DNA from: Manduca sexta
Taxonomy: Eukaryota > Arthropoda > Insecta > Lepidoptera > Sphingidae
Direction: 5' to 3'
Length of the DNA: 64,000 nt
NCBI RefSeq assembly: GCF_014839805.1
Contig: NC_051134.1
Location: 5,797,170 to 5,861,169, forward strand
Shown piece after piece: positions 36,711-49,156 of the stretch. Under the pieces are notes generated by a model. It was not told the DNA's origin and did not search any database. It worked only from the letters and a program-made list of their open reading frames with translations. The translations under genes were made by a program, and so were the position numbers. Each line of letters starts with the position of its first letter. Within the stretch, counting starts at the first letter, position 1.

Positions 36711-36827
36711 GGGCCCTTATTCTGTAATCTTCGTGAAATGTGCTTATAATGGCATTCTGTATACCAAATCCTATAGTCCTAAACGTGACGCGTTCCGCGT
36801 TTACACTATGATACAGAATAAGGGCCC
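36711..36827. repeat. Short MITE with gggcccttattctgta inverted ends
   Basis: 117 bp with 16-bp perfect inverted ends (gggcccttattctgta and tacagaataagggccc). The interior carries gtgacgcgttccgcgttt. There is no clear target duplication and no coding capacity. Confidence 0.7.
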
Positions 36828-39769
36828 AGGTGTTTAGTATGTGTCAATCAATGTCAACGGTCCCATTGCAGTGCGGGAGCGACACGCAGCTCACAAGTCG
36901 CGAATCGCTCGCTTTCATAAATTATCTAGTCTAGACGTTATATACATAAGTGACAATTGTATATACCTTAAACACCCTTTTTAACATGTCTCTACGTTCG
37001 TTTGCCTGGCAAGGGCCGGCTTGTACAAACACACCGGAGTTTTGAGTGGCACTTTAGGCGTTCGCAACCCTTGAAATTAAGCAACCATGCTGAGGGCTAT
37101 CCACTAACGGGTTGTAAACCTCGGCTCATGATGGTCACTGGGAGAGGATCAAGAGACATCAGCGATTATGGATGCTCGTAGTCGTAGCGAACTAATAATC
37201 TAACCATTACTGTATTCGTTGGCACGAGGGCCGGAGCTATGAAAAGGGGGAACGGGGAACGCGGCAAGGACGGAACTGCGGTCTTGTGAAGGTATGAGTT
37301 TCAAAGACTCGATTTGACGACTAATAGTCAGATTGATATCGTCCTCTAGATCAGTAAGAACTGAACGCGGCCGTCCCCATTTAGCGTGGTTGAATAGAGA
37401 AATACCCAAAATGAAAGAGTCCACTGCCTCAATACGCATAGCCAATTTTTCGTCCACTGCTTTTATTACTTTTGGAACCTCTCGTTTTAAACCCCCAAGG
37501 GAAAATGGAGGATGTTATAATTTATCGTGCGTATCTGTACGTCTGTGTATCTGTGTAGGATGACAATACTTCTTTAGCGAACCGCCGTTGCGACGATATT
37601 TGGATCAATATATTACTAGGTTCTTATATTATTTCTTAATACTTAAAGGACAAACAGATACATTTTATTTTTACTTTTTCTAGTTTCTTTTTTAATTTTC
37701 AGAAGTTTGATTACATGAATTTAACTCTATACGTGGTCAAATTTAAAAATCAATGGAGTAGTCATAAACCCTCGGTATCTCGTAATATCAGACCAAATTT
37801 TGAATCTCAATTTCATTTCTCATCCAAACTTAATGAACACTTTTAAGCGAATGTTTGGATGGACAAGGCTGCAATTTTTAAACGGATTTTCGGTTATTAG
37901 ATTATATGTACATATACCAAGGTCCTTTCTAATCCAATCAGTCGCAATTTTGATGACTACCATTTTTAAAAAGAAAATAACCAAAAAGCTAACAACTTAA
38001 TAAGGAATTTTAAGTCTTATTTACCGAAGTTTAACAATTATATTATACAAATGTCTTTCCTAAGCTACGAAAATTCATGTTTTTATGATTTTGAAACACC
38101 ACACATTTGGTCGAAATTAGAATTTGTACCCCATATGGCCACAGGCTACCACTACTATTCTAGTAACTATACTACCACATGGTATGACCTCAGCGGAGTA
38201 TGTACGCATTAATTGCATCACCACAAAGATACATCCCATCATAGATCACGTCGGGCCAACCGCCGCTAAAAGCCCAAACCGTAGCCACGGCATCAAGGAT
38301 TACGCACTTCAGATTCAGCTGTTTTATAGTTGTGTAACATTACGCCGGTCCTGAGCCCTATTAATCAGATATGCGAGGTTGGCCGGCGCGGTGTCACTTG
38401 CCCGGCTTCCGACACGGTCACCCGAAGCCCCTCCGGATTTGTGCCTATCCTATTTTCATTGCATGTTTATGGATCATTTGTTTTCTGGAAGCTATCGTTG
38501 TTTTATTATAAAATTCTATGAACAAGCAGCTTACCTGATCTGCCATGGTATTCGAAGGCAGTAAGTCAGAAAAAGCGGTTCTGTTTTGTTACACGGTTAT
38601 TGCTTACTAGATTATCTTAAACTAAGAAAATAAACTTATAATTTGCGTTGATTTATGAAACCTAGATAGGCAGAGTTCGTTTAACGTACTCCAAAACAGT
38701 AATGAAAAAATTGGCCGCTTTTGACTTACTGCTTCTAGATCGTCACGGCAGTGATGGTGAGCGTCACCTTGGTATAAACAAAAACATCATCACCAATGAC
38801 GGTTTACAATAAAAACATCTTAGATCATCACCCAAACTTTCATTATATAACAGTGCGGTATACTCGTCATTGTGACATTGGTTGCTAAGTCTAAAACGAC
38901 CCATTATAACATTGAATATATTATAGTCCAAACGCGCACACAACAAACAATGCTTGTGCGATGCTGAATGGCAATAGTCAAAGAGATTGAGGTTGTATCT
39001 GCCATGAATGAGTATCATATACAAGAGACCGATCACCTAGCATAAGGAAGTGTTATAAACGTTAATCAAACCTACTGATCAAACAGTCATGTGAAATCAA
39101 TTTTGCGTGTTATTTATAAAAAAAATTGCAAACTCATATCAATTATCAGGTTATTAAAGTTTGAAATATTTTTATCAGCATACTGGCCATCAAGATGACG
39201 TTTGATTTGGGAAGCCCCGAAATGGAAGACTCGATAAAAATGCTGTATCATGTATCATGTATCATGTTAAAAATCATATTTATTAGAATTTGATAATTAC
39301 GTCCAAACTCCAGTACAATAAATGTTGTAATCTTAATTTAAACTGACAGGGATAATGCTACAAACTGGGACATGTCCGGACCAGTATGGTAGCCTTAGTG
39401 TAATAGTACGCAGTACTAAGACTAGACAATAAAGAAGTGGGTATAATAGACCGACGGGTGCCATCGACCCGCGGCGGTCGCGACGCTCTGTCTGCCCCTG
39501 TCTAATGGGCAATGCAATTAGATCTGGATATTTTATGGGCGAGTCTGGATTAGGTGGGAGACTTCTCAAATCCTTACCAATATGTTTATTTTTTAAGCTA
39601 TTGTGTGGACATTGAAATGTTTATTTATTGTATCTTTGTCGATTATTATCTACTAGGTATTGTTGCAGCTTCGGCGGCGAGATAGCCTTTCCCGTTACAA
39701 AAGTCCCTTAAACTTTGTACGACGTCAACGCCAACATTAAAATCTGAATTAAAATAAATAGAAGTGACA
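36828..39769. other. No recognised gene in ~2.9 kb
   Basis: A GC-rich patch at 36870-36920 (cgggagcgacacgcagctc) could be a promoter, but nothing supports a gene. The minus-strand frame 37200-37457 (MDEKLAMRIEAVDSFILG start) extends open upstream to about 37499 and has a coding-like composition but no family I know. The sequence just beyond it (aacccccaagggaaaatgga) resembles a common lepidopteran repeat. At 39241-39265 gtatcat is repeated three times. Confidence 0.4.
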
Positions 39770-39915
39770 TTTCCATTTTTAAAAGTAGCCAAAGTCTTAA
39801 TCCATGGTATGGTCTACCCGTGAGCTATATTTCATACAAATTCGTACAGTTGTTTCTGCGTTTACTTCTAACAAACATACAAATATTAGGCAATTTATAC
39901 CTAATATTAGTAAGA
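39770..39915 (+). repeat. 3' fragment of cgcggcttcgcccgcg-family repeat
   Basis: Diverged tail: tttcatacaaattcgtacag, gtttctgcgtttac, aacaaacatac and cctaatattagtaagag, as in the end of 10410-10668. Confidence 0.45.
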
Positions 39916-41135
39916 GTTACAAGTGGTATATTGAGGGTAATGCGGTAAAACATGATTCTTTATTACCTCGTCAAAATAAATAAATTGCACTTTATGAGAA
40001 TTTTATTACAGACCATTTTAAATAACTTTGAATATTTACTTAAAAATAATTTATGACAACGTGAACGAAAACATGTAACACCTACTAACAAACTTACAAA
40101 GGTTGACGTCAACAGTTCTACACGCCAACATGGAACTTGAATCAACAGACGAGTCATTGACAATGTGTACCCGAGCTGACCCTTAGACCCTGGGCTTCCC
40201 ACGTCGACCTGTGATCTTTACATATAACATGATTTGCCTAATTAGATTTAGGCCCAATAGCCTTGATAACACATTATGGGTAGACTCTAGCAAAGCAATC
40301 GGGACTTATTACATATATGTAGATCTACATAATATTTTATCGCTCCAAGGATACGAAATGTAAGAATTGATAACGCAAACATAATCTTGCTCTGGTCCAA
40401 ATTTTATCTGGGAGTCAGCACCGCAAATTTCCTTTTTTCTATTCAGCCGTTATACTATATTCAGACATGATAATTAAACGTATTTTTTTTTACACATTTG
40501 TATAAGTTTTGTATAGTATTACACGCGCCCGTCTTCCAGAAACCTTTATTACTTATACGAGACCATATTCGGGGTATGGTCTGACACCGAGAAGCCTACA
40601 TCACTGAAGACAGCAGCCATCCCGAGATATTTGATATAAAATTATATCCACTGCATTTGGTGTTATATTGTACCAACATCCTTACATATTATGACCAGGA
40701 ATGTATGAATAGTAGGTTGAATATCCCTAAGCATGTAACCAGACGTGCCAGCGAACCAGCCGCGGCACAACCGACCCGTGTAACGGTACAAAACGCGTGC
40801 ACTTCACGGGCCACTGGCTCGCTATTGCAACATCAATGCTTTGGAATACTATTCGAGGGCTAACACTTGGTTAGGTGTGTACGCATTGATTGAAAATGTG
40901 TCATAAATCTGCTGAGTTAGGACTTATTTCTTTAAAGCATTTTTATGGTTTTACTAAGTTGTAAAGTATTTTGGGAATGAGAGTATCGCTTTGTGTATTG
41001 CGGCTACTGGACAGAGAACAGTGTAAAGGTTCCAATAATATTGCAGACTTTCCAATATTGGACATTAGAAGACTATACATATATCTGGTGACACATAATG
41101 ACAAGATCAGAGCAACTCCATATAGTTCTTACTAA
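39916..41135. other. No gene recognised
   Basis: A GC-rich open frame at 40657-40863 (RRASEPAAAQPTRVTVQNA) has no known motif. A palindrome accatattcggggtatggt lies at 40562. Confidence 0.4.
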
Positions 41136-41292
41136 CTGCCATTTTCAATAAACGATCCTAATCGCTTTTTCAACCTATCGCGAAAATGGATCAATCAGAA
41201 CAAAGTATTTTTGACAAGCTTACCTATAACTTATTTTGATCGGTTCATTCTCCAAATCAGATTGAGATTGGGATCATTTGTTGAAAACGAGT
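41136..41292. repeat. Inverted-repeat MITE (ccattttcaataaac family), locus 2
   Basis: Ends tgccattttcaataaacgat and gatcatttgttgaaaacgag, inner aatcagaacaaagt and gatcggttcattctcc. About 157 bp. Confidence 0.7.
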
Positions 41293-41467
41293 GTAAATAA
41301 GGTGGCGTCGCTATTTATGAGGTCGGGTCGATTTGATGGTTAGTTGTAATTATAATTAATATTGACAAGACGGACTATAATTATATGGGAAAAGACACAT
41401 GGCTCGGCACACTGTAACCGTCAATAGCTAAAACAATTAAAATTTTCGTACAATTGTAAAATGTAGA

Positions 41468-41640
41468 TATTGTAACTTTATTTTTTCGGATGAACAACAC
41501 CTCAGTCCCTCGTGACCATGAAGACTCCAAGCCGTCGAAACGTCAGCAGAAAATTATACTATTAAAAAACCGCGATAAAATCGTAAAATAGTTTTATTAA
41601 AATGTCTAACATTCGCGTAAACATAAGAAATTATTAATTA
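41468..41640 (+). repeat. PLE terminal fragment
   Basis: Reads gaccatgaagactcc-aagccgtc-gaaacgtc, then aaaccgcgataaaatcg, and ends ttcgcgtaaacataagaaat. No coding part. Confidence 0.5.
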
Positions 41641-41819
41641 AAACCAAGTTTATCAGATAAAGAAGTGGCTGCCACAGTTACAATTGTCGATGATAAATCA
41701 GGTCACAGGGTCAACCATTAACCCCACTGGAGTACGCGACAATTACAAGAAGAGACATTTGGGATCAATTAGAAACATCAATGTTTGGGATATGTGAATC
41801 AAATCTTTGGAAAATCATC
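41641..41819. other. Short unremarkable spacer
   Basis: No frame or repeat recognised. Confidence 0.4.
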
Positions 41820-42085
41820 ATCTGGTGGTAGGTCTCTCATATGTGAGTTTCCGCCTGGGTAGGTACCACGGCAATGTTTATTTTAACCGCCAAGCAGCAG
41901 TGTGTAGTCATCGTTGTGTTCTGGTTTGAAGGACATTGTAGGCAGTGTAACTACTGGACATAAGATTCAACATAATTCTTTGTAACTTAAGGTATTGGAT
42001 GGTGTTTCTACAGCTTATGGGCGGTCGTTTCGCTTACCATCAGATGAACAGAAAGCTCGTCTCATCATTCACGACAAAAAAATCA
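41820..42085 (+). repeat. LINE 3'-end type retroposon
   Basis: It carries the phrases cgcctgggtaggtaccac, ttttaaccgccaagcagcag, ctggtttgaaggacattgta, cttatgggcggtcg and cgcttaccatcagatgaac, followed by acaaaaaaa. This is a very common 5'-truncated retroposon in Lepidoptera, with the poly-A end on the right. Confidence 0.7.
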
Positions 42086-42320
42086 AGAAATGAAATGTGG
42101 TAATACAGTAGGTAAAACGTAATGAAAGGTTTAAACATTAATTTACATTATTAAAATTGGTGAATTGAAACTAAAAATAAGTGTGGAGGTTGCGCGAAAT
42201 GTCGAATCTTCGGCATAACATCACGTAACCAATGGAATCCATTAACGGAACTCTGAAGTCTTCATTCATGGATTTAAAGTATTTTGAAAGTTTTATTTTA
42301 GTTGTATCATTTAATACATC

Positions 42321-42535
42321 CTTGCTTGGCCTTCTACTGCCTAGAACCCATTCCAATTTTCAAGCTTGAAAAGACATTCCGGTTTATAAAATTATAACAT
42401 TCTTGCTTGAGTAATTAGTTTCTACTGCCTAGAACTAATTCTAACTTTAAAACTCGAAAAGACAGATCTAAACTTGGTCTTCTATTGCCGAGAACCCATT
42501 CTAATTTTAAAACTCGAAAAGACAGATCCAAAAAC
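42321..42535 (+). repeat. Imperfect tandem repeat, three units
   Basis: Units share cttctactgcctagaaccc, attctaattttaaaactcg and aaaagacagatc. Unit anchors (ctactgcc or ctattgcc) fall at 42334, 42422 and 42482. Confidence 0.75.
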
Positions 42536-42845
42536 AAACAAAGTAGTTAAAGATATCTTAGCAAAGTAAATAAACATACATAAAGCAACATCAGTCAGTA
42601 ACGATACGGAAAATATTAACGTTAAAATGCGACGAAAAGATTTACCTGAGATTGTGCAATGTGTTGTGACGTGTGTAGGTAATAAGTGATGTAAAGGTTA
42701 CTTGAAATACACTCAGTACAGTAGTGTTGAATTTTGTGTAAATGTGGAAGTATTTATAAGAAGCATAAAATGTATTATGTATAAATTTTGTGTCACTTGA
42801 TGGACCAATGATTTTTATATATTTTTGTAACATTTACACTTTGCG

Positions 42846-43024
42846 GTAGTGGTAGGATGTATTTTGTATTCAGCTAGCGACCACATTACAAAATGTTTTA
42901 AACCCGCCATAGTGGCCCACCTAAGTGTGCGCGTTCCGGGATCAGTCTGTGTATATCCGGTTGTAGGCCGGCATAATTGTGTCGACTGCCGAGGGGTAAT
43001 CATCTCTGGACAGTAGACATTCGA
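42846..43024 (+). repeat. Family R retroposon-like repeat
   Basis: Head ggtaggatgtattttgtat, then gttttaaacccgccatagtg, gttccgggatcagtctgtgt and gtcgactgccgaggggtaat. It is truncated after tagacattcgact, so the poly-A end is missing. Confidence 0.75.
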
Positions 43025-43970
43025 CTACGATTTAAAAAGTCAAGGGTTACAACTGGTAGTTAACTACGGCAAAATCTATTTATCTGACCCTTTTTCATGC
43101 ATCTAACATCTCAATGCAGGACATCAAAATTAAGATTATCCTTATTCATATGTAAACCTGCGGTCCCCTACAATCAGGTAGGACCCGCTTGAGATTCGTT
43201 AATCCAAGGATCAAATTAAATAACAATTTATACTTTGATAGAGTGAAGTCATAAAACGGTTGAATGAGCTACATTTAAAAGTCCTTCAAATGCAGTCAGT
43301 GGCTATAAGGCAATTCAGAATTAGTCTAACAGTAGCTTCTTCGAGTTGCTTAATAAAAAACGCTATAAACACGAATATGCGAAATTATGTAAATGGCGAT
43401 AAATATTTCAAACCGTTATGAACGTAAGAACCATTTGTGTAAATAATATTCATATTTATTCATTTAGATGTTTAAGAAACAGTTTTTAGTAATTTAAATA
43501 ATCACTTTTCTCGTTTTTTAAATATTCTCACAAAATTTCCCTTCATAGTCATCATTCTTAATGTCCTCTATTCTGATGGAGATAGGTATGGGTATTTAAA
43601 TCATAATGCATAATAGCAGTTGGAAAAATAGACAAAGCAGTCATATTTACACAAGGTTGTCCCAAACAATATAAATCACATTTTCACAGCACAAATAAAA
43701 AATACAATAATTGCTGAAAGAAAGAAAATCATAGCAAAATACAACAATCAAAAGCAAGACGTGAATTAACCTCTCTAAAATCAGAAATATAAAATGACGT
43801 AGCAACAGTACGTTGACCTACTTCGATCGTCACATCCTGGGCTCTGCCATCAGTAATCAGTATGCAGATCAGACTTAATTATATTCTATTCACGTTGTAA
43901 TTGGTCGCAGGCATTAATTGACGTTGGATTCGACTGAACGATTTTGTCGGAGTAAATAATTAAATATATA
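43025..43970. other. No gene recognised
   Basis: AT-rich, with no frame over 60 codons. Confidence 0.5.
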
Positions 43971-44300
43971 AGCGGCGATAGCCTAATTGGTTGTGGAACG
44001 GTCTGCCGAGACGAATGTCCGCAGGTTCAAATCCCAAGGGCACACACCTCTGATTTTTCTAAAAAAATATGTGTGTATTCTTTGTGAATTATCGCTTGCT
44101 TTAACGGTGAAGGAAAACATCGTGAGGAAACCTGGATACCTGAGAAGTTCTCTATAGGAATTTCGAGGGTGTGTGAAGTCTACCAATCCGCACTAGGCCA
44201 GCGTGGTGGACTAAGGCCTAATCCCTCTCAGTAGTAGAGGAGGCCCGTGCTCAGCAGTGGGCAAGGATATAATACAGGGCTGATATTATTATTATTAATA
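43971..44300 (+). repeat. Metulj-like tRNA-derived SINE, full length
   Basis: A-box region tagcctaattggttgtgg, B box ggttcaaatcc at 44024-44034, body gtgaaggaaaacatcgtgag and aagttctctataggaattt, 3' part ccgcactaggccagcgtggt and gtgctcagcagtgggcaa, and an (att)n tail. It is the best preserved copy in the window and defines the family. Its partner LINE is not visible here. Confidence 0.88.
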
Positions 44301-44384
44301 ATGAAAAAGGGCTTCGGTGATTGTAGAAAATATAATTTTTTTTTTGTTGCATAGTATTTGGAGTAAAGTAAAATATTGAATGTA

Positions 44385-44745
44385 TCCTTCCTAGCCGAAT
44401 TTAGGCCACAGCGGTCAATCTCAACGGAGATCAACCAGGTACGCAGGAGATATTATAGAGCACAAGAGTGTGCGTGATACACTCTCTGTTACTTCACTAT
44501 CATAGTCCCGTGAGACGGCAATCCGACATGACCGGAAATAGGGGAAAGATCAGGCATAGAACTAACGGCTTTACGTTCTTTCTGAAGCATGGGGGTATCA
44601 CACCTTCAATTTCCTGATTCCGAGCTGCGACTGAGTAATTTTTAACATGGAAAAATCCAGTCAAAATTATTTTTGCCTCGGCCCGGGATTCGAACACAGA
44701 AGCTCAGCTTGATAGTCGTACTCGTACCGCGGACGCATGACAGCG
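44385..44745 (-). repeat. tRNA-derived SINE family 3, near full length
   Basis: On the minus strand it has a B-box-like tgttcgaatccc (complement of 44685-44696), then gtaaagccgttagttctatg, cctgatctttcccctatttc, gtcatgtcggattgccgtct and ggttgatctccgttgagat. A second copy is at 60165. Confidence 0.65.
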
Positions 44746-45594
44746 GCAGTCGTGGTAGGCAATATTAAATATTAAGGTATATAATAAAAGTGAATTTAAA
44801 ACGGAAGGAAGAAAACTTTGACAATATATCAACGTTAAACAATAAAAATAACTTTTACCTTGCGGCTAGGAAGTACAATGTACATAAGATTATAGAATTC
44901 TTTACTGCATCGGTAATATGTGCAAGAATTCTAAATACAAAACTGCACTAAACAGAATTAACAAAATGATGCATTCCGAATTAATAACAATGTGCCTGGG
45001 AACTTCTATGCATGAAGATTTTAAAATTCCTTAGATAACTTTAAATAGAAACGTAAGAATCTACATTAAACTGTATTATTGTAGGAAGTAATAAAATAAT
45101 TACATCTGTATGTTGTTACGACAGATAATAATTATTTTTGTTATATCAAGGTTATTTTATATTTATGGGACCGGTTGTATTTATACATTATATTTAAACA
45201 TCTATATATTGTGATAATTGCTATTAATTATAGTAGAGTTAAATACACTGACTTTTTAAGCCATAAAAGACCTTAGTAGAGGGCAAAATGCCGGCAGAGA
45301 TCGAGGTCTCAAGTTAAATATCCGCATCGAAACATTTTCCGCAAATATTTGCTCCGTCCTACGATATTGACTTATAAATATTAATTAAGTAAATGGTTTC
45401 ATAAGAAGAAACTATTTAAGGTTGTTTTGTTACAACATAGGGAAAAGCCTGCTGCCAGTGTCTTCTGATAGTAAACACCATGAAAGGGCTTTGCCGAAGT
45501 AGGCTTTATTGGTTCTAGATATCTTGGATTGAAAACTAAGTACGTAATTCTTGGTAAGAATTATATTTATAATGATATATTAATTTCCTTTCAA
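44746..45594. other. No gene recognised
   Basis: AT-rich, nothing identifiable. Confidence 0.5.
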
Positions 45595-45718
45595 AAATAA
45601 TGATTCCTTATGCTTACGCGAATATTACATTGAAATAAAACAATTTTACGGATTATATCGCGGATTTTATACTATTATCTAGTCGAGACGTTTTGAAAAT
45701 TTTGCAGTCTTTATGATC
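45595..45718 (-). repeat. PLE terminal fragment
   Basis: Plus strand: attccttatgcttacgcgaa, aattttacggattatatcgc and gtcgagacgttttgaaaatt. This is the terminal sequence in the orientation of 33040-33303. Confidence 0.5.
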
Positions 45719-45732
45719 ACAAATAAAACAAA

Positions 45733-45986
45733 TAAAAAGACATCGCGCATTTATCCCCGAAATCGTATGAAGAGGAACAACCAGGGCACCCACTTTTCGC
45801 TAAGTGTGTTCCGCCCCATGACATGATAGGGGGCGAGCCTATCGCCATTTGGGGCACAAATTCCAGACTCCAGGCTGATACTGAGCGGAAAAACCCAAAT
45901 ATCACTTTGACCGGCACGGGATTCGAACCTAGGAACTAGAGCGCTGCCGTACCGCGTATGCAGTACAACTACGCCATCAAGGCAGT
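45733..45986 (-). repeat. tRNA-derived SINE family 2
   Basis: On the minus strand it starts actgccttgatggcgtagtt (A box at 45965-45976), has B box aggttcgaatccc (45918-45930), then tatttgggtttttccgctc, ggagtctggaatttgtgcc and gcgataggctcgccccctat. This is a classic bipartite Pol III promoter. Sister copy at 62766. Confidence 0.85.
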
Positions 45987-46397
45987 TATGGTCTCTGAGG
46001 GGAAAATTACATTTCAATTCCTTTCAATAAGATTTACCCACAGACTGCGAGATAACAGAACACCAAGCATAGTAACAACGTCGCGCGCAATATATTTACT
46101 ATATGTCGTAAACATTTACATGTGATATTAAAAATCGATTAAAGTAGGAAATGTTAGCAGACGCTTGTCTGTTGCATGTTTCTAATTATACTATCGGTTC
46201 GTTTCCAAGGTGAAGACGAGATAATGAACATGTCAACGAAAGAACCTACGTTTAGCTAGGAATTTTACATAAGGAACAAGAAACAGAGAAATTCCGAATA
46301 AATTTAAAAGAAGGTTACACTTGTGTAAAGTAAATTGCAAATGCTGCTTACTGACAACCATATAACAAGCAAACAAAACCCATATTAAATTCATTTA
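45987..46397. other. No gene recognised
   Basis: AT-rich, nothing identifiable. Confidence 0.5.
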
Positions 46398-46560
46398 CTG
46401 CCATTTCAATAAACTATCTCCATTGTTTTTTTTAATCTATACCAAAAATTTACCAATCAGAACAAAGTTTTTTTGACATACTTACAAATAACTCATTTTG
46501 ATTGGTCCATTCTCAGAATCAGATTGAAAATTGAGATTGAGATAGTTTATTGAAAACGGC
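46398..46560. repeat. Inverted-repeat MITE (ccattttcaataaac family), locus 3
   Basis: Ends ctgccatttcaataaactat and atagtttattgaaaacggc, inner aatcagaacaaag and tgattggtccattctc. 163 bp. Confidence 0.72.
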
Positions 46561-47521
46561 TTTATTGTTAATAGTTAGCTGGTAGATTGCATATTCTTGC
46601 AAGCTTATTGACTTCTCTGCACATAATGGTGTTTATATTGGTGATCATTATAAAACTTAGTTCTATAGCAGATACTAACAAGACGTTGAGCTCTGTGGCG
46701 ATCTCCATAATTACTAATACATCTTCTGATTCCAAAACGATACTTATTGCATTTTCAACAACTGACTATACAATAATATAAACGGTTAATATTTCCAACC
46801 ATTTCACTTTTATAACTAAAGTAATTTCACTATTCAATAACAAAAGCGGTTGATCCATTACAAAGTCATTAGCCACGGTGCGGGGAAATTACATTGTAAA
46901 GAAAAAGTAGACGTGAAGAAATTAACAATGGTTTGGAACACGATCGGTTATATAACTAAAATTCGGATATAACGGTGAAATAACACGCATCTAGCTTCGC
47001 TTTCTTGTAGGATTTACCATAATAGTTGGTTATAATACGATTTTTTAACATTGTCAACGGTAATTTGTTTTTTTTGTCAAGTAAAGAAGAAGAGAACTGA
47101 AACACGAAAAAGGGAATAAACCAAGGACACATAATTTGATGACAACGGTTATTCGCATCTAAGAATAAGCAGCAACAAACCAGTTTTAGCATATGAGATT
47201 CAATCTCAGAATTTATTGAAACCTCGACACATTCAGAACACGGTCACACACCTTTTCGCTCACAAGAACTACATTTTGCAAGTTTGTTACACCTACCAGA
47301 CGTTTTTAAAGATTAATATTAACGAGCTTGTAATAGCGACTCGATTCAAGATACTGGGTCGATAGACTGCGGTTCAACAGGTCACGACAAACTACGGTTA
47401 TCGTTTTTATTTAATTCATAATGTAATGTAGAACGTTTAGATTGGACCGTATCCATTAGAGGCAATAAACGTCAAGAACTTTGTTTGAATGCTGATACGA
47501 ATCGTAGCTAGAAAGAAGAAG
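46561..47521. other. No gene recognised
   Basis: Short frames only, no motif. Confidence 0.45.
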
Positions 47522-47525
47522 TTAA

Positions 47526-47799
47526 GGCGATACCTCAAGGTCCATTTTCATACATTTTGTTTCACCTTTAATCTGGGTAACTAAACAAGTATTGGCAAGT
47601 AAAGAATTTAAATTTCGTCATATTAAATTTTAAAGGCCGAAATATCCATGATTATTAATTATTTTTACGTTTTTCTTTCAACTGCGAGAACTAATCACTA
47701 ACTAGACGTGAATTTAAATTCTTTACTTGCCAATACTTGTTTAGTTACCCAGATTAAAGGTGAAACAAAATGTATGAAAATGGACCTTGAGGTATCGCC
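47526..47799. mobile_element. TTAA-flanked foldback element with 89-bp perfect arms
   Basis: 274 bp between TTAA at 47522-47525 and TTAA at 47800-47803. The arms start ggcgatacctcaaggtccat and its complement. They match without error for 89 bp, then differ by a small indel to about 47619 and 47705, leaving an 85-base loop. The TTAA duplication is the mark of the piggyBac superfamily, although the ends do not begin CCC as typical piggyBac ends do. There is no coding capacity. A transcript would form a long hairpin. Confidence 0.88.
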
Positions 47800-47849
47800 T
47801 TAAGTACATAATATTAGTGTAAAAAATACTACATACAATCTTTACATAT

Positions 47850-47965
47850 ATTATTTTGCCAGCGGTTTCGGCGATGTGAAAATGTTTTTCAGGGATAAAA
47901 ATAGCCCTATAGAACTTAGAAGTAATTTACTCTTATTAATGCAAAATTGATGTCAAAATCGTTTC
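47850..47965 (+). repeat. Decayed cgcggcttcgcccgcg-family fragment
   Basis: Diverged: cagcggtttcggcgatgtga, cagggataaaaatagccc, gcaaaattgatgtcaaaatc. Confidence 0.35.
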
Positions 47966-48334
47966 AATTGTTCCCGACATTAATGAATTCAAACAAACAC
48001 AGTCTTCTGCTTTGTATGTTACTATAAATACTCCCATACTTAATTTAAAAAACCCGATGTTAGAGTATGGGGCATGGTGCAACTTATACTGCGAAAAAAG
48101 TTCCGTGAGCAACCTTTGCGTTACCCATAGCGGGAAAAATATTAATGTGGTACACAAGAATGTTGCGAGCCAAGTTGTGGGGCCGTAAGGTGCTTGACCC
48201 TTTTAGCTAATGAATATTCCGGTTACGGGAGTACGTCATTTCCGTCTTGAGATCAAGCCTGTGTCGTTTACATTTCTTCTTCCACCTGATCGATACGAAC
48301 AGAGAATCTCCTATTCCACAGACCATAAATTGTA
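47966..48334. other. No gene recognised
   Basis: The open frame from 48210 (MNIPVTGVRHFRLEIKPVSF start) runs into the family R repeat and has no known motif. It may be part of a LINE. Confidence 0.35.
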
Positions 48335-48590
48335 TTTTGCTGGTGATAGGATATATCTTATATCCGTCCGGACAGCGGCCACTGTACACAAGGTGTCAAA
48401 ACCCGCCATAGTGGCCCACGTACGTCGCGTTCAGGGATTAGCCTGTGTATATCCGGATCCAACAGGCCGGCATAAACATGTCGACTGTTAATGGGTAATC
48501 ATCTCTCGTCAGTCGACATTCTATTGGACCCCATTTCACTTACCATTAGGAGCAATGGAGTCACATTGACTTATAAAAAAAATCTACTCA
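48335..48590 (+). repeat. Family R retroposon-like repeat, near full length
   Basis: Head tgctggtgataggatatatc, then tacacaaggtgtcaaaaccc, gtatatccggatccaacagg, gtcgactgttaatgggtaat, tattggaccccatttcactt and an ataaaaaaaat tail. Confidence 0.8.
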
Positions 48591-49060
48591 TGGATCAAGG
48601 AAGCGACTACGGCGTAATTGTTATATCCCATGGTAATTTCGCTACAATAACTTTACAAAGCTTATTGCTTTAGCGTGATGTTGGTGTAAAGATCGCCATA
48701 ATCGACATTACGTGTGGTCGGTAAGTATTAAGTACCTACTTACTACTAAGCAGATTGTGCTCAACAGAAATACGTCACAAAGTTGACGTCAATGTTATGA
48801 AAGAAAACGACGGTTATAGAAAACTAGTACATAATAGTGTATTATCGGCTAAGTGCTTTCTATTAACATATAGAAAAATACATCAATAGATAGATAAATA
48901 AGTGTGGAGTTGATTTACTGAGTTGAGGTAAATTTTGCACGAGCAACTTTAGTTGAGTTTTTTTATTATTTTGTAATTTTACTTGTTACAAATAAATATG
49001 TTCTTTCTTTGATCATTAATTAATCTTGTCCAGAAATAATAACAATTCTGTATTATTCTT
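48591..49060. other. No gene recognised
   Basis: AT-rich, nothing identifiable. Confidence 0.5.
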
Positions 49061-49156
49061 TCTCACTGCTGGGCACCGGCCTCCTTCACTAGTGAGAAAA
49101 ATTTGCATTTTATCCACCACACTGGCGCAGAGCGGGTTTGTAGATTTCATATACTT
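49061..49156 (-). repeat. Metulj-like SINE 3' fragment
   Basis: Inverted: ctcactgctgggcaccggcc and ccaccacactggcgcagagc match the 3' part of 43971-44300. Confidence 0.6.

Noticed and set aside
39333..39569. 78-codon minus-strand frame
   Set aside because: No motif, no splice context, no repeat relation.
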